Below are positions 43,455-53,011 of a stretch of DNA of 64,000 nt, piece by piece. The position numbers and the translations under genes were made by a program. Below the pieces are notes generated by a model, which saw only the letters and a list, made by a program, of their open reading frames with translations, was not told the DNA's origin and did no database searches. Within the stretch, counting starts at the first letter, position 1. Each line of letters opens with the position of its first letter. This DNA comes from Comamonas sp. lk (GTDB lineage: Bacteria > Pseudomonadota > Gammaproteobacteria > Burkholderiales > Burkholderiaceae_C), in contig NZ_UOOB01000001.1 of the NCBI RefSeq assembly GCF_900564145.1, positions 3,288,754 to 3,352,753 of the forward strand, written 5' to 3'.

Positions 43455-44579
43455 ATGGCCCTTTTCATTCAAAAGCCAATTTACTGGAATACAAAAGGCT
43501 ATAAGGGTCCTTCAGGCTATCCTGTAACTGCGGACTCCTGGCCAATGGATCATGGTTATGGGCACGAAGAATGGAATAACGATCCACGGTTGACTCTAAA
43601 AACAAAGCACAGTGACCTACGCTTCTTCCATACTGAGGCCGTACAAATCGGTGAAGAGCAGCAGTATGCAGGACAAACTTTCGTATTCATGATGGTGTCC
43701 TACGAAGGCAAGCAACTGTTTGTAGGTATTGCAGGTAATGCAACCTATTTAGGTGCAGATGAATTGAAAAAACAGCGCCTAGAAATTGGTAATCTCCTAG
43801 ATGTAGATTCGTTCAAGGACGAAACATGGGCTTTGGAGCATGTGCGTGACACGTACTCTGATAACCATAAGCAGTTTTTAAAGAACTGGAAACTCAATCT
43901 AAATTGGATCACCAACTGGGTATGCCCTGAATCTCACTATTGGTGGTTTGACGAGCCCATTGAAATCTCGTCTGAAAAAGTTCGGGGCACGCAAAGATGG
44001 CTGTCCATGTTTAGTAGGTATACCAAGCTGAGCGAAGTCAACGCCCTGGACATGATGAACCTCATTCCTGAACACAAACGCTCCCAAAAATGGGAAGTGC
44101 TGTACGACGCGATGGCAAGCGCAATGGATATCGAAACACCTTCAGAGCTACAAATTGACGGTGAAGATGATGACGCAGATGATTTGCTGAGCAAGATCTC
44201 TTTGGTCGATGCACGCATGGGCCAAGGTGGCTACCGAACCGCATTGCTCCGTGCATGGGATGGAATGTGTGCACTTACTGGCATTAAGTGCCCAGAGATG
44301 TTGGTCGCATCACACATCAAGCCTTGGTCTGAGTCCAATAAGCGCGAAAAACTCGACGTAGAAAACGGCCTGCTCTTAAGCGCTAACGTGGATTCACTCT
44401 TTGACCGTTTTTTGATCAGTTTTGAAGACGATGGAACGTTGCTAACCTCTTCAAAGTTGCCAGCTGGCACCATGAAGCTGGCTGGTCTCGATGGATTTAC
44501 TAAACTACGTAGTCGGCCCTCTACTGTTACGGCCTCCTATCTTAAGTACCACCGCGAACATTTTAAGCAACGGGCCTAA
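43455..44579 (+). CDS. HNH_2-type endonuclease
   Basis: The 374-residue protein ends in an HNH_2 domain: GQGGYRTALLRAWDGMCALT, SHIKPW (about 286) and VENGLLLSANVDSLFD (about 303-318) give the His, Asn and metal residues. The N-terminal 230 residues are aromatic-rich and unrecognised (PVTADSWPMDHGYGHEEW; FVFMMVSYEGKQLFVGIAG) and may be a modified-DNA or target reader. Similar HNH_2 proteins are restriction-type nucleases. An AAGGAG site precedes the ATG. AT-rich composition indicates transfer. Confidence 0.8.
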   Translation: MALFIQKPIYWNTKGYKGPSGYPVTADSWPMDHGYGHEEWNNDPRLTLKTKHSDLRFFHTEAVQIGEEQQYAGQTFVFMMVSYEGKQLFVGIAGNATYLGADELKKQRLEIGNLLDVDSFKDETWALEHVRDTYSDNHKQFLKNWKLNLNWITNWVCPESHYWWFDEPIEISSEKVRGTQRWLSMFSRYTKLSEVNALDMMNLIPEHKRSQKWEVLYDAMASAMDIETPSELQIDGEDDDADDLLSKISLVDARMGQGGYRTALLRAWDGMCALTGIKCPEMLVASHIKPWSESNKREKLDVENGLLLSANVDSLFDRFLISFEDDGTLLTSSKLPAGTMKLAGLDGFTKLRSRPSTVTASYLKYHREHFKQRA

Positions 44580-45088
44580 TTTGACTCGTTGTGCGAAACG
44601 GATAGTCATCAGCTCGGGTGTTTAAAGATGAACGCAAATGGCTGCTCAGGGTCGGCAGCACCAGTTCGTAGCTTACGAGAGCTGCCGTTCAGGTGTCTGG
44701 CGCACTGCGATCCAGCCAGTTTCCGATTTGAGGCGCACAGCGGACGTCTGGCCAGAAAGCAGGTTAACGTCTGGTATCGGCGGCAGCGGTCACAGGCTTG
44801 CCAAATCTCAGCGGCTGCAACCAGCCTTTTTCGGTCAGTCTGCAGAGACTTGCCTGCGAATGCCCTGCAAAGGTTCTGAAACGCACGGTAGCCCACAATG
44901 AAGCGCTCTCCTCCCGACTGGCGGGTACGCTCACAATTTTTTCTTAAAGCCTCTTTGGTGATCTCAGTTTCGAGCATGGTCTCGGCCGGCAGCTGTTTGA
45001 GCCGGCCTTTCTCCGCCTACAGCTTTTTAAGCCGTTTGGTGTCCGAGACGCTCTGAGCTCTCCCGAGTCTTCGACACACAGCGAAAAA
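44580..45088. other. island edge with gene-free repeat sequence
   Basis: No intact gene is supported. The part at 44640-44880 contains blocks such as TCAGGGTCGGCAGCACC and GCACAGCGGACGTCTGGCCA. Its 44690-44830 segment is related, in opposite orientation, to 41050-41190; their conceptual translations share LRRTADVW / LRRTEDIW and a following GIGG/GIG. This marks the right border of the island. Confidence 0.5.
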
Positions 45089-45940
45089 TCACGGCTGCAA
45101 ACTTAACGCGATACTGGATTGCTCATCGAGCGGCGGCAACAAAGACAGAAAGTGACGCGTGCGCTTGGCAATCTGCTGCGCACGCACGCCAGCGCTGATG
45201 GGCGCAGCAAGCATGCAGGGCACCTCCAACTCCAGAGGGAAAGAGTCCGGGAGCGCACTCACGAAATCGACCAGCGGTAAAACGCCGAATCCAGGGTCCA
45301 GCCTGTCCGTTCTGGCTTCTAGTCTCAAGCCTTCGGCATCTGATGGACGCTTGACCCGGGCGTCGCATAGCTGGGCAAGAAACACCCGCTCGGCCGGAAT
45401 GTTCGCCAGCGCGGCTGCTGTACCGCCGGATCTTTCCAGATGCAGCGCATCCACCACAAGACCCGCATTGGACATGGCGCAAGCCGTGACCAGAGCATAT
45501 GCCGCTTCCACCGTCGGCACCGAGGTGAAAGCGGCAAACTCAATCGCCACCCGCAAGCCAAACTGTCCAGCTGCATGGCAGAGGTCGCAAAAATCGTCCA
45601 GCCGCTTTTGAGAATGAGACTCGTAGATAAGGGCAATAACGGTTTCGGCACCCAGGCTGGCACCGACGTCCAAACTAGGCAGACACCAGCTGCTGGGCAC
45701 GGGGCCATGCATACGGATGCTGCCCATCTCGGCCAGCCGAACGCCAGTCGCAGCCAACGCTGCCCTGACCTCACGCACCCCTTGCGGCTGGGCGGATAAC
45801 GCAGACGCGGCATCGCCAGGCGATGGCGCCACGCGCAGACTGACGCTGGCGAAGCCAGCGTCTGCAGCGGCGTAAATGAGTTCTGTAGGGCTGGCGTCCG
45901 GCAGGCTCAACCATCCCAGAGAAAGTTCAGGTAGTGACAT
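45089..45940 (-). CDS. sugar phosphate isomerase/epimerase-like TIM-barrel protein
   Basis: The 283-residue protein has the AP-endonuclease-2-type TIM-barrel pattern: LSLGWLSLPDASPTELIYAA at the start, ETVIALIYESHSQ, VAIEFAAFTSVPTVEAAYAL, LVVDALHLERSGG and LELEVPC, carrying metal-binding Glu, Asp and His. Enzymes of this fold isomerise or dehydrate small polyols and keto acids. It is the last gene of the LysR-linked catabolic cluster. The start at 45940 is used since upstream extension is antisense-like. Confidence 0.82.
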   Translation of the reverse strand: MSLPELSLGWLSLPDASPTELIYAAADAGFASVSLRVAPSPGDAASALSAQPQGVREVRAALAATGVRLAEMGSIRMHGPVPSSWCLPSLDVGASLGAETVIALIYESHSQKRLDDFCDLCHAAGQFGLRVAIEFAAFTSVPTVEAAYALVTACAMSNAGLVVDALHLERSGGTAAALANIPAERVFLAQLCDARVKRPSDAEGLRLEARTDRLDPGFGVLPLVDFVSALPDSFPLELEVPCMLAAPISAGVRAQQIAKRTRHFLSLLPPLDEQSSIALSLQP

Positions 45941-45969
45941 AGGTTTGCTGTTCGGGTGTGAGCCACCGG

Positions 45970-46713
45970 CTAAGCCATGAAATAGCCGCCGTTGACATCC
46001 AGGGTGACACCGGTCAGGTACGCCGCTTGCTCGGAAACCAGAAAGCCCACGGCGTCTGCCACCTCTGCGGCCGTTCCCAGCCGTGCCAGCGGAATACGGG
46101 CGGCAATCTCCTGGTTGACGGTCTCGGGCGCGGCCGCTGCCATGGCGGTGGCGATACGACCAGGCGCCACGCAGTTCACTGTGATGCCATCGCCCCCCAC
46201 CTCCTCGGCAAGAATGCGCGAAAAGCCGAGAATGCCAGCCTTGGAGGCCCCATAGTGAGCCCCCGTGACGGCAGATCGGCTTCTGCCGGCCTGTGATGAC
46301 AAATTGACAATCCGCCCCCAGCCCGCAGCCCGCATATGTGGCAGCGCCGCACGGCACATCAGAAAAGTACCAGTGAGGTTGATATCCAGCACTGACTGCC
46401 ACTCCGGCAGCGCCGTGTCCTCGACCCGTGCCTTGCGACCGCCATGTTTGGGGGAGATACCGGCGTTGTTGACCAGCACATCCAGCCGACCGTATCGCGC
46501 CACCACACCCGCAACCAGTTGCTGCACAGATGCCTCATCAGACACGTCGGCATCGACGCCTGCGCACAGATCCCGGTTCACCATGCTGGCCGCCTGCGCC
46601 GCGTCGCGCAAGTCAGCCATAACCACCTTCATGCCCACTGAGGCGAGCCGCTGCGCGACCGCGAACCCAATGCCACGTGCGGCGCCGGTGACTACCGCCA
46701 CCCGCGCGCTCAT
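45970..46713 (-). CDS. SDR-family oxidoreductase (FabG-like)
   Basis: The 247-residue short-chain dehydrogenase has TGAARGIG, NNAG, a catalytic Ser and YGASK, and ends LDVNGGYFMA. NAD(P)-dependent oxidation of a hydroxy acid in the surrounding pathway is likely. Its ATG overlaps the stop of the aldehyde dehydrogenase gene by four bases. Confidence 0.9.
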   Translation of the reverse strand: MSARVAVVTGAARGIGFAVAQRLASVGMKVVMADLRDAAQAASMVNRDLCAGVDADVSDEASVQQLVAGVVARYGRLDVLVNNAGISPKHGGRKARVEDTALPEWQSVLDINLTGTFLMCRAALPHMRAAGWGRIVNLSSQAGRSRSAVTGAHYGASKAGILGFSRILAEEVGGDGITVNCVAPGRIATAMAAAAPETVNQEIAARIPLARLGTAAEVADAVGFLVSEQAAYLTGVTLDVNGGYFMA

Positions 46714-48227
46714 AAAGTGCCCCTGCCAGCCGGCACGGCAATATCCCCCATACACAGGTACTTGATCTCCAGGTAATCATCCATGCCGTGGTGCGAGCCC
46801 TCGCGGCCCAGGCCGGACTGCTTCACCCCGCCAAACGGCACGTGTTCGGTAGCAATGATGCCGGCGTTGATACCCACCATGCCGTAGTCCAGAGCTTCCG
46901 CAACCCGGAAGATGCGGCCCACATCGCGACTATAGAAATAGCTGGCCAGACCGAACTCGGTGTCGTTGGCGGCCTGGATCGCCTCTTGTTCGGTCTTGAA
47001 GCGAAACACCGGTGCAAAAGGACCAAAGGTTTCTTCTCTGGCGCAGAGCATGTCCTTGGTAGCCTCCGCCACCACCGCGGGCTGAAAGAATTGGCCGTCA
47101 AGTTTCTGGCCACCGGCCACCAGCTTGCCCCCTTTGGCCAGCGCATCATCCAGGTGCTTCTGCACTTTGTCCATGGCAGCCACTTCAATCAGCGGCCCCT
47201 GCACCACGCCCTCGTCAAAACCGTTACCAACCTTCAGCCCCTGAACCTTAGCGGAAAACTTCTGGACAAAGGCCTCATACACCGCATCCTGCACATAGAT
47301 GCGGTTGGCACAGACGCAGGTCTGGCCCGCGTTGCGGAACTTGCTGGCAATCGCGCCCTCAACTGCCGAGTCCAGATCCGCATCATCGAAAACGATGAAG
47401 GGCGCGTTGCCGCCCAGCTCCAGACTCAGCTTCTTGACGCTGGGAGCACTTTGCGCCATCAAAATACGACCGACTTCGGTGCTGCCCGTGAAGCTGATGT
47501 GACGCACCACATCGCTGGCACACAAAGCCTTGCCCACAGCGATGCTGCTGGCGCTATCGGCCGTGAGCACATTGAGCACGCCTGCAGGCATTCCTGCCCG
47601 CACAGCCAGTTCGGTGGCTGCCAGCGCAGTCAGTGGCGTCAGCTCGGCCGGTTTGACGATAACCGTACAACCTGCGGCCAGGGCCGGAGCCACTTTGCGC
47701 GTGATCATTGCCAGAGGAAAATTCCAGGGCGTGATGGCAGCGCAGACACCGATGGATTGCTTGAGCACCAGGAGACGGCGGTTGTTGTCGAACTGGGGCA
47801 GAGTTTCGCCATTGATGCGCTTGGCTTCTTCGGCAAACCACTCGACAAAGCTGGCTGCATAAGCCACCTCGCCTCGGGCTTCGGCCAACGGCTTGCCCTG
47901 CTCGGCAGTCATGATGCGGGCCAGGTCATCCTGGTGGGTCATCAGCAATTCAAACCATTTCATCAGCACCGCATGGCGCTGCTTGACGGTCTGGGCACGC
48001 CAGGCCGGCAGAGCCTCGTTGGCCGCTGCAATGGCATGCTCGGCATCAGCGACACCCAGAGCCGCCACATCGGTCACTTTCAAGCCCGTCGCCGGGTCCT
48101 GTACGTCAAAGCGTTCGCTCCCGCCTATCCACTGGCCGCCAATCAGCGCATCGGTCCTGAGCAGGCGGGGGTCGGCAAGCCGGTCGATGAGGGCAATCGG
48201 CGAAATATTCAGGTTTATGGCATTCAT
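46710..48227 (-). CDS. GabD-like NAD(P)-dependent aldehyde dehydrogenase
   Basis: The 505-residue enzyme carries ELGGNAPFIVFDDAD with the general-base Glu and GQTCVCANR with the catalytic Cys. Both segments are those of succinate-semialdehyde dehydrogenase GabD, so a semialdehyde is a likely substrate. GAGGAAG precedes the ATG at 48227. In context it could oxidise the aldehyde made by the ThDP enzyme of the cluster. Confidence 0.92.
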   Translation of the reverse strand: MNAINLNISPIALIDRLADPRLLRTDALIGGQWIGGSERFDVQDPATGLKVTDVAALGVADAEHAIAAANEALPAWRAQTVKQRHAVLMKWFELLMTHQDDLARIMTAEQGKPLAEARGEVAYAASFVEWFAEEAKRINGETLPQFDNNRRLLVLKQSIGVCAAITPWNFPLAMITRKVAPALAAGCTVIVKPAELTPLTALAATELAVRAGMPAGVLNVLTADSASSIAVGKALCASDVVRHISFTGSTEVGRILMAQSAPSVKKLSLELGGNAPFIVFDDADLDSAVEGAIASKFRNAGQTCVCANRIYVQDAVYEAFVQKFSAKVQGLKVGNGFDEGVVQGPLIEVAAMDKVQKHLDDALAKGGKLVAGGQKLDGQFFQPAVVAEATKDMLCAREETFGPFAPVFRFKTEQEAIQAANDTEFGLASYFYSRDVGRIFRVAEALDYGMVGINAGIIATEHVPFGGVKQSGLGREGSHHGMDDYLEIKYLCMGDIAVPAGRGTL

Positions 48228-48237
48228 CTGTACTTCC

Positions 48238-49230
48238 TCACTCCGACTTGACATTGGCCGTCACGACAATCTTGCGCCACTGCGGAATTTCGTCACGGAT
48301 CACGGCACCGAATTGCGCCGGTGTTTTTTGCGGCGGGGGTGGCAGGTTGAGTTCGAAGAAGGTCTGACGCAAGGCCGGGTCGCTGCGAATCCGCAGTGCC
48401 TCTTCGTGTACGCGGTTGACGATGGCATCGGGCGTTCCGGGCGGGGCCATGATGCCGTACCAGCCATCAAGCTGCAGATTGAAGCCTTGCTCGGAGAGAA
48501 GGGGAACCTCGGGCAGCAGCGGCCCCCGCGCGGAGCCGGTCATAGCCACAGGAACAATCTTGCCGGTCTTGATCATGGCCAACGGCGAGCGTGCATCAAT
48601 CATGGCCACCATGACTTCGCCGCTCAAGAGCGCGGTGAGTATCTGGCCCATGCTGCGGTAAGGCACATGCTGCATTTTCAGCTTGTGGGCGATGTTCAAT
48701 GCCTCCATGGTGAGATGCCCTGTGGAGCCGGTACCCCATGAGGCATAGGACAGCCCGGGATGAGCGCGTGCATAGGCAATGAAGTCCTTCAGGTTCTTCA
48801 CCTGAGCTTCCGGCCGGGCGGCAAGCAACACGCCGCCGTTGCTCAGCATCACCACCGGTTTCAGGTCCTTGAGCGTGTCGTAGGGCAGATCGGTGCGCAA
48901 CGCCGCATTGAGCGATACGGAAGACGCATTGGTAAACAGCAGCGTATAGCCGTCTGGCGTGGCCTTGGCCATAAAGTCGTTCCCGATGATGCCATTGGCA
49001 CCCGGTTTGTTTTCGACGGCGATGGGCTGCTTGAGCGCATGCGCCAGTTTCTCGCTCATCAGCCGCGCCATGATGTCGGTACCTGAACCCGCCCCCGCTG
49101 GCACGATCATGCGAATCGGCCGGTTGGGCCAGTTGTCACTCTTCTGGGCCCATGCGCTGTTACCCGCCCCAAAGCCCAGGCCTACAGCAGCGACCAGCAC
49201 TGCCCGGGAAATGCGTTTGATCCAATTCAT
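48238..49230 (-). CDS. Bug/TctC-family periplasmic solute receptor
   Basis: The 330-residue protein has a signal peptide ending NSAWAQKS, then IRMIVPAGAGSGTDIMAR, VENKPGANGIIGNDF, PDGYTLLF and HVPYRSMG. It should capture the substrate of the pathway encoded here. Its start overlaps the stop of the SDR gene by four bases. Confidence 0.92.
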   Translation of the reverse strand: MNWIKRISRAVLVAAVGLGFGAGNSAWAQKSDNWPNRPIRMIVPAGAGSGTDIMARLMSEKLAHALKQPIAVENKPGANGIIGNDFMAKATPDGYTLLFTNASSVSLNAALRTDLPYDTLKDLKPVVMLSNGGVLLAARPEAQVKNLKDFIAYARAHPGLSYASWGTGSTGHLTMEALNIAHKLKMQHVPYRSMGQILTALLSGEVMVAMIDARSPLAMIKTGKIVPVAMTGSARGPLLPEVPLLSEQGFNLQLDGWYGIMAPPGTPDAIVNRVHEEALRIRSDPALRQTFFELNLPPPPQKTPAQFGAVIRDEIPQWRKIVVTANVKSE

Positions 49231-50033
49231 GATGCTTGTCTCCTGGTTTGCAATTCGGCTTCTGCACGAGCAACTGCTGCGTAAGAACGATTCCATGTGG
49301 GACTCATCAGGATCTCGTTGATGCATGCACCGGCCGGCATTTCAGCCACAAATCGCACGGCTGCAGCAACTTGATCCGGCTGCAACATGCGGGCCTGCTC
49401 CTCGGCCGTAGGCAGAACGGCACGGGTCTGAAGCATGGGTGTGGCGACCTCGCCCGGAAAGATGGCACAGGCCCGGATGCCGTTGACGCACTCCTCGGTG
49501 TTGAGCGACTGCGTAAGCGCGCCCACCGCATGCTTGGCCGCTGTATAGGACGGCCCGGTCAATGCAGAGACAAACTTGCCGGCCCAGGACGCGATATTGA
49601 TCACCAGCCCTCGGCGCTGGCTCCGCATTCCTGGAAGTACCGCTAGCATGCAGTACATGGTGCCGCTGAGGTTCGCGGACAGCACCTGTTCAAAGCCATC
49701 AGCATCAATACTGGCCCAGGCCCGATGGGCCACGTTGGTACCGGCGCAGTTCACCAGAATGTCCACGGTACCGAAGCGCTGCTCGATATCCACCGCTGCT
49801 CGGCTTACCGATTCGCGCTCACAGATATCCATGGGGACCGCATGCAGACTCAGGCCCTGCTGCTGGGCGACTTCCACGGCAGCGGACAGCTGGGCTTCGC
49901 GTCGGCCCGAGATGATCACCGTAGCACCTGCACGTGCCAGGGCCTCGGCGCTGGCCTGGCCTATGCCGCTGGAGCCACCGTTGATCCAGACCAGGCGGCC
50001 TTGCAGTGTGTCTTGAGTTTCAGAATGGGTCAT
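49227..50033 (-). CDS. SDR-family oxidoreductase
   Basis: The 268-residue dehydrogenase has a somewhat altered cofactor motif (INGGSSGIGQ), NCAG where NNAG is usual, catalytic Ser in NIASWAG and YTAAKHA. An extended C-terminal tail is rich in Ala, Arg and Glu. It lies between the dioxygenase and Bug receptor genes and shares the operon. Confidence 0.88.
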   Translation of the reverse strand: MTHSETQDTLQGRLVWINGGSSGIGQASAEALARAGATVIISGRREAQLSAAVEVAQQQGLSLHAVPMDICERESVSRAAVDIEQRFGTVDILVNCAGTNVAHRAWASIDADGFEQVLSANLSGTMYCMLAVLPGMRSQRRGLVINIASWAGKFVSALTGPSYTAAKHAVGALTQSLNTEECVNGIRACAIFPGEVATPMLQTRAVLPTAEEQARMLQPDQVAAAVRFVAEMPAGACINEILMSPTWNRSYAAVARAEAELQTRRQAS

Positions 50034-50042
50034 GACACGGCC

Positions 50043-51098
50043 TCAGTGTTCGGTCGCACCCATGAGCTGGGCGATGTCGTAGATCGGTGCGCGCGGCGTG
50101 CGCGACCACAGCTCGCTGAAACGTGCACGGCGCTCGAAGGAGGCCGGTACAGGGCCTTGCTCCGGTAGGTTCAGCCACAGCCGCAGCAGATGTCGCTTGC
50201 GGTCGATCTCGACATGGTCTTCATAGGCGGTGCGTGAATGCAGCACCACATAGTTGTTGAGGAACTGCATATCGCCCGGCTCCAGCTCCATGTCATAGCG
50301 CAGACGCTTATCCTGCTGCAACGCCTCGAACAGCTCCAGCGCTTGCAGCTGCTGGACATCGAGCCGGGGCACCTCGTCAAAGCGCTGCGCCGAGTCGATG
50401 AAGCGGCGCACGTAGCGACAGTACACCTTCTCGCCCAGGCGCTGGTAGATGGGCGTGGGGTAGAAAGGCGCTTCGCCTTCGCCTTGTTCCTTGCGTGCAT
50501 CGAAGTAGAAGTGCTCGTGCAGACGCTGCAAAAGATCGGGACGCTCAGCCGCCATGGTGTTGTAGACGGCGAGTGAACTGGCTACGCTGCTCGCACCGCC
50601 TTGCTTGGCCGTGCGCAAGCACATCAGGCCCACCACATCGGCCGCATCGGTGTGAAAAGGCAGCTTGAGTGCGGACTGGTAGCCTCTGGCGCTGGCATCG
50701 GTGCTTGGGTCCTTGCCCAGGTCAAAAACATGGCCCAGCACGTCTCCGTAGGCGTTCTGCGCAATCGCATTGCCCATGTGTCGGCCCAGCCCCCAGAAGA
50801 TCAAGCCTGCCTCGAGCTTGCTATAGCGCGCCATAGGCAGGCCCTTGATCAGCACAATTCCCATGCCGCTGACCAGCTCCTGCACCACGGCATGCAGCTT
50901 GGCGGTCAAACCATCCAGCGGAAAGTCTTCTTTCACCATGCCGGGCACACTGGCACCGCACGCCTTGGCATGGGCCAGGGCCTCGTCGATCTCGGCAATA
51001 TCGTTATCGTTCAGGCGCACGACCCAGCGTCTGTCGCTGGTCAGTGTGTCCACGGTCCACGCGGCCGGGTGGTTGATGGGTTGCGGGTGGCGGTCCAT
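50043..51098 (-). CDS. TauD/TfdA-family Fe(II)/2-oxoglutarate dioxygenase
   Basis: The 351-residue oxygenase has the iron ligands His149 and Asp151 (PFHTDAADVV) and distal His at about 299 (VVLHSRTAYED). Arg in RHLLRLWLNLP should bind 2-oxoglutarate. Members hydroxylate sulfonates, aryloxy acids, betaines and other acids. The ATG follows AGGAGAC. The substrate is unknown; it follows the ThDP-enzyme gene in the operon. Confidence 0.92.
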   Translation of the reverse strand: MDRHPQPINHPAAWTVDTLTSDRRWVVRLNDNDIAEIDEALAHAKACGASVPGMVKEDFPLDGLTAKLHAVVQELVSGMGIVLIKGLPMARYSKLEAGLIFWGLGRHMGNAIAQNAYGDVLGHVFDLGKDPSTDASARGYQSALKLPFHTDAADVVGLMCLRTAKQGGASSVASSLAVYNTMAAERPDLLQRLHEHFYFDARKEQGEGEAPFYPTPIYQRLGEKVYCRYVRRFIDSAQRFDEVPRLDVQQLQALELFEALQQDKRLRYDMELEPGDMQFLNNYVVLHSRTAYEDHVEIDRKRHLLRLWLNLPEQGPVPASFERRARFSELWSRTPRAPIYDIAQLMGATEH

Positions 51099-51140
51099 TT
51101 TCTGTCTCCTGGTATGTGCTGCTGGCTGGGTAAAGGTAGT

Positions 51141-52886
51141 TCAGACCTGCTTGTGCCTGGCGTTGAAGAAGGTCAATGGCGGAAAGGCTTCGGGGTCGCA
51201 CACCACATCGAGCACGGTGGTTGTGCCAGACCGTGCAGCTGCGGCAAGCGCCTCGGCCAGGTCGGCCGGATCTTCGATGCGCACTCCGACACAGCCACAG
51301 GAGCGGGCGATGGCGGCGTGATCCACGGGCTTGAAATCCACGGCGCTGGTGAACTCACCGAACTTCAGCTGCTCGGCATGCTTCTGGAATCCCAGAATGC
51401 CGTTATTGATCACCACCAGCGTCACAGCGATGCCGCTGCGCACGGAGGTTTCGAGTTCAGACCACACATGGCCGAAGCCGCCGTCACCCACGACGCAGAC
51501 CACGGGCGTATCGGGACTTGCCAGCTTGGCCCCCATTGCCATGGGCAGCCCCCAACCCAGCCCGGCCAGCCCGCGCGGGGTCAGGAAGCGCATACCGACC
51601 CGTGTGCTCGTCAGGTAGTTGGCAATCCAGGTACTGGAGTAGCTGGCGTCGGCCACAAAAATGGTATCGACCGTCGCCTGCGCGGCGATTTCTTCCATGA
51701 TGCGCTCGGGGCGTATCGGTTGCGCGCTGGATTGGCGCAGAGCCCGGGACTCGGTCTCGTAAAGCGCCCGTCCGCTGCGAATGCGCGCCTCCAGTGGCAC
51801 CCGTGCCGCTGCACGGGCAGTCAGATCGCCGGCCACCAGCGCCTGGCGCAACGCCACCAGCGTTTCACGGGCATCCCCAACCAGGCGCAGAGACTCGTAG
51901 TTGCGCCCGACCTCCGCGCTGTCGATGTCAATGTGGATGTACTGTGCATTGGGTGGATACAGGGTCCAAGAATCCGTGCCGTTCTGGTTGGTGCGATTGC
52001 CCACCAACAGCACCACGTCGGCCTCCGTCACCAGGCTGCGCTGGTGGCGCGATGCCGCATACGGCCCCATGAACGAACCCACAACACCCACAGAAAGCGG
52101 ATGGGTCTCGTCCACGCCGCCCTTGCCCATGGTCGTGGTGGCAATGGCCAGGTGCGCATCGTTTTGCAAGGCTGCAAGTGCCTCGCTGGCCGCAGACACA
52201 TGCACACCGCCACCGGCAATGACGATGGGAGCGCGTGCATTGCGCAGCAGTTCCGCTGCGCGGGCCACAGCGGCGGGAGCGGCCACCGTGCGGTCCAGCG
52301 GAAAATAGCCCAGCGAGTTACGGCGTACAGCCTTGGGTGCAGGCTCCACCAGCAAATCCATAGGCAGCAACAGCGCCACCGGACCCGGCCGGCCTCCGCA
52401 AGCATTGGCAATGGCCTGATCGAGATAGTCCTCCACCCGTTCGGCATCGGTCACACGGCGAACCCACTTGGTGCAGGAGGCAAACAGGCCGAGGTGGTCG
52501 AATTCCTGGAACGCGTTGCGGTCGGTCTGGTTGCGCTGTACGTCCTGCACCAGCGCCACGATAGGAATGGAGGCTTTGAGCGCTTCGGCCAGCGGCGGGA
52601 CCAGCAAAGTGGCGGCCGGGCCGTTCTGAGCCGTGATCACGGCCGGCTGGCCGCTGATGCGGGCATGGCCGTCAGCCATGTAGCCGCCGGCATTTTCAGT
52701 GCGATAGCCGATCTGGCGTATGCCCAGGCTTTCGCACGCCAGATGCAGCGAGCTGGGGATGCTCTGGCCGAACACCATTTCTATGCCGTGGCGCTGCAAC
52801 GCCCGAGCCAGCAGAAAGGCTATGCTTTCGCTGGCTTGCTCAGGCCTTGCCGCAATAACTGAAGAGAGATGAGACTGACTCGTCAT
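51141..52886 (-). CDS. ThDP-dependent decarboxylase/ligase-like enzyme
   Basis: The 581-residue protein has the three-domain acetolactate-synthase fold. Catalytic Glu64 (YRTENAGGYMADGHAR), the middle nucleotide-binding-like domain, and the ThDP motif from GDGGFGH to VINNG (about 466-493) are clear. It could decarboxylate a 2-oxo acid to an aldehyde, the type of reaction of benzoylformate or phenylpyruvate decarboxylases. It is first in the operon; AAGGACAT precedes the ATG. The LysR gene is divergent. Confidence 0.9.
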   Translation of the reverse strand: MTSQSHLSSVIAARPEQASESIAFLLARALQRHGIEMVFGQSIPSSLHLACESLGIRQIGYRTENAGGYMADGHARISGQPAVITAQNGPAATLLVPPLAEALKASIPIVALVQDVQRNQTDRNAFQEFDHLGLFASCTKWVRRVTDAERVEDYLDQAIANACGGRPGPVALLLPMDLLVEPAPKAVRRNSLGYFPLDRTVAAPAAVARAAELLRNARAPIVIAGGGVHVSAASEALAALQNDAHLAIATTTMGKGGVDETHPLSVGVVGSFMGPYAASRHQRSLVTEADVVLLVGNRTNQNGTDSWTLYPPNAQYIHIDIDSAEVGRNYESLRLVGDARETLVALRQALVAGDLTARAAARVPLEARIRSGRALYETESRALRQSSAQPIRPERIMEEIAAQATVDTIFVADASYSSTWIANYLTSTRVGMRFLTPRGLAGLGWGLPMAMGAKLASPDTPVVCVVGDGGFGHVWSELETSVRSGIAVTLVVINNGILGFQKHAEQLKFGEFTSAVDFKPVDHAAIARSCGCVGVRIEDPADLAEALAAAARSGTTTVLDVVCDPEAFPPLTFFNARHKQV

Positions 52887-53011
52887 AAATGTCCTTGGTG
52901 GCTGGAGACACAAGCACCCTTTTCAGGGCTTGCTTTTGAGTGCTTTCATTCTGTTCAGTTGCTTGCGTAAGCACCAATGAAACCTTCAGCCGCTACGATT
53001 ACTATTTGGTT

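Noticed and set aside
50601..52862. 753-codon open frame on the plus strand
   Set aside because: It is antisense to the ThDP enzyme and dioxygenase genes, which have complete catalytic motifs. Its translation is rich in His, Gln and Gly, as expected from antisense high-GC DNA.
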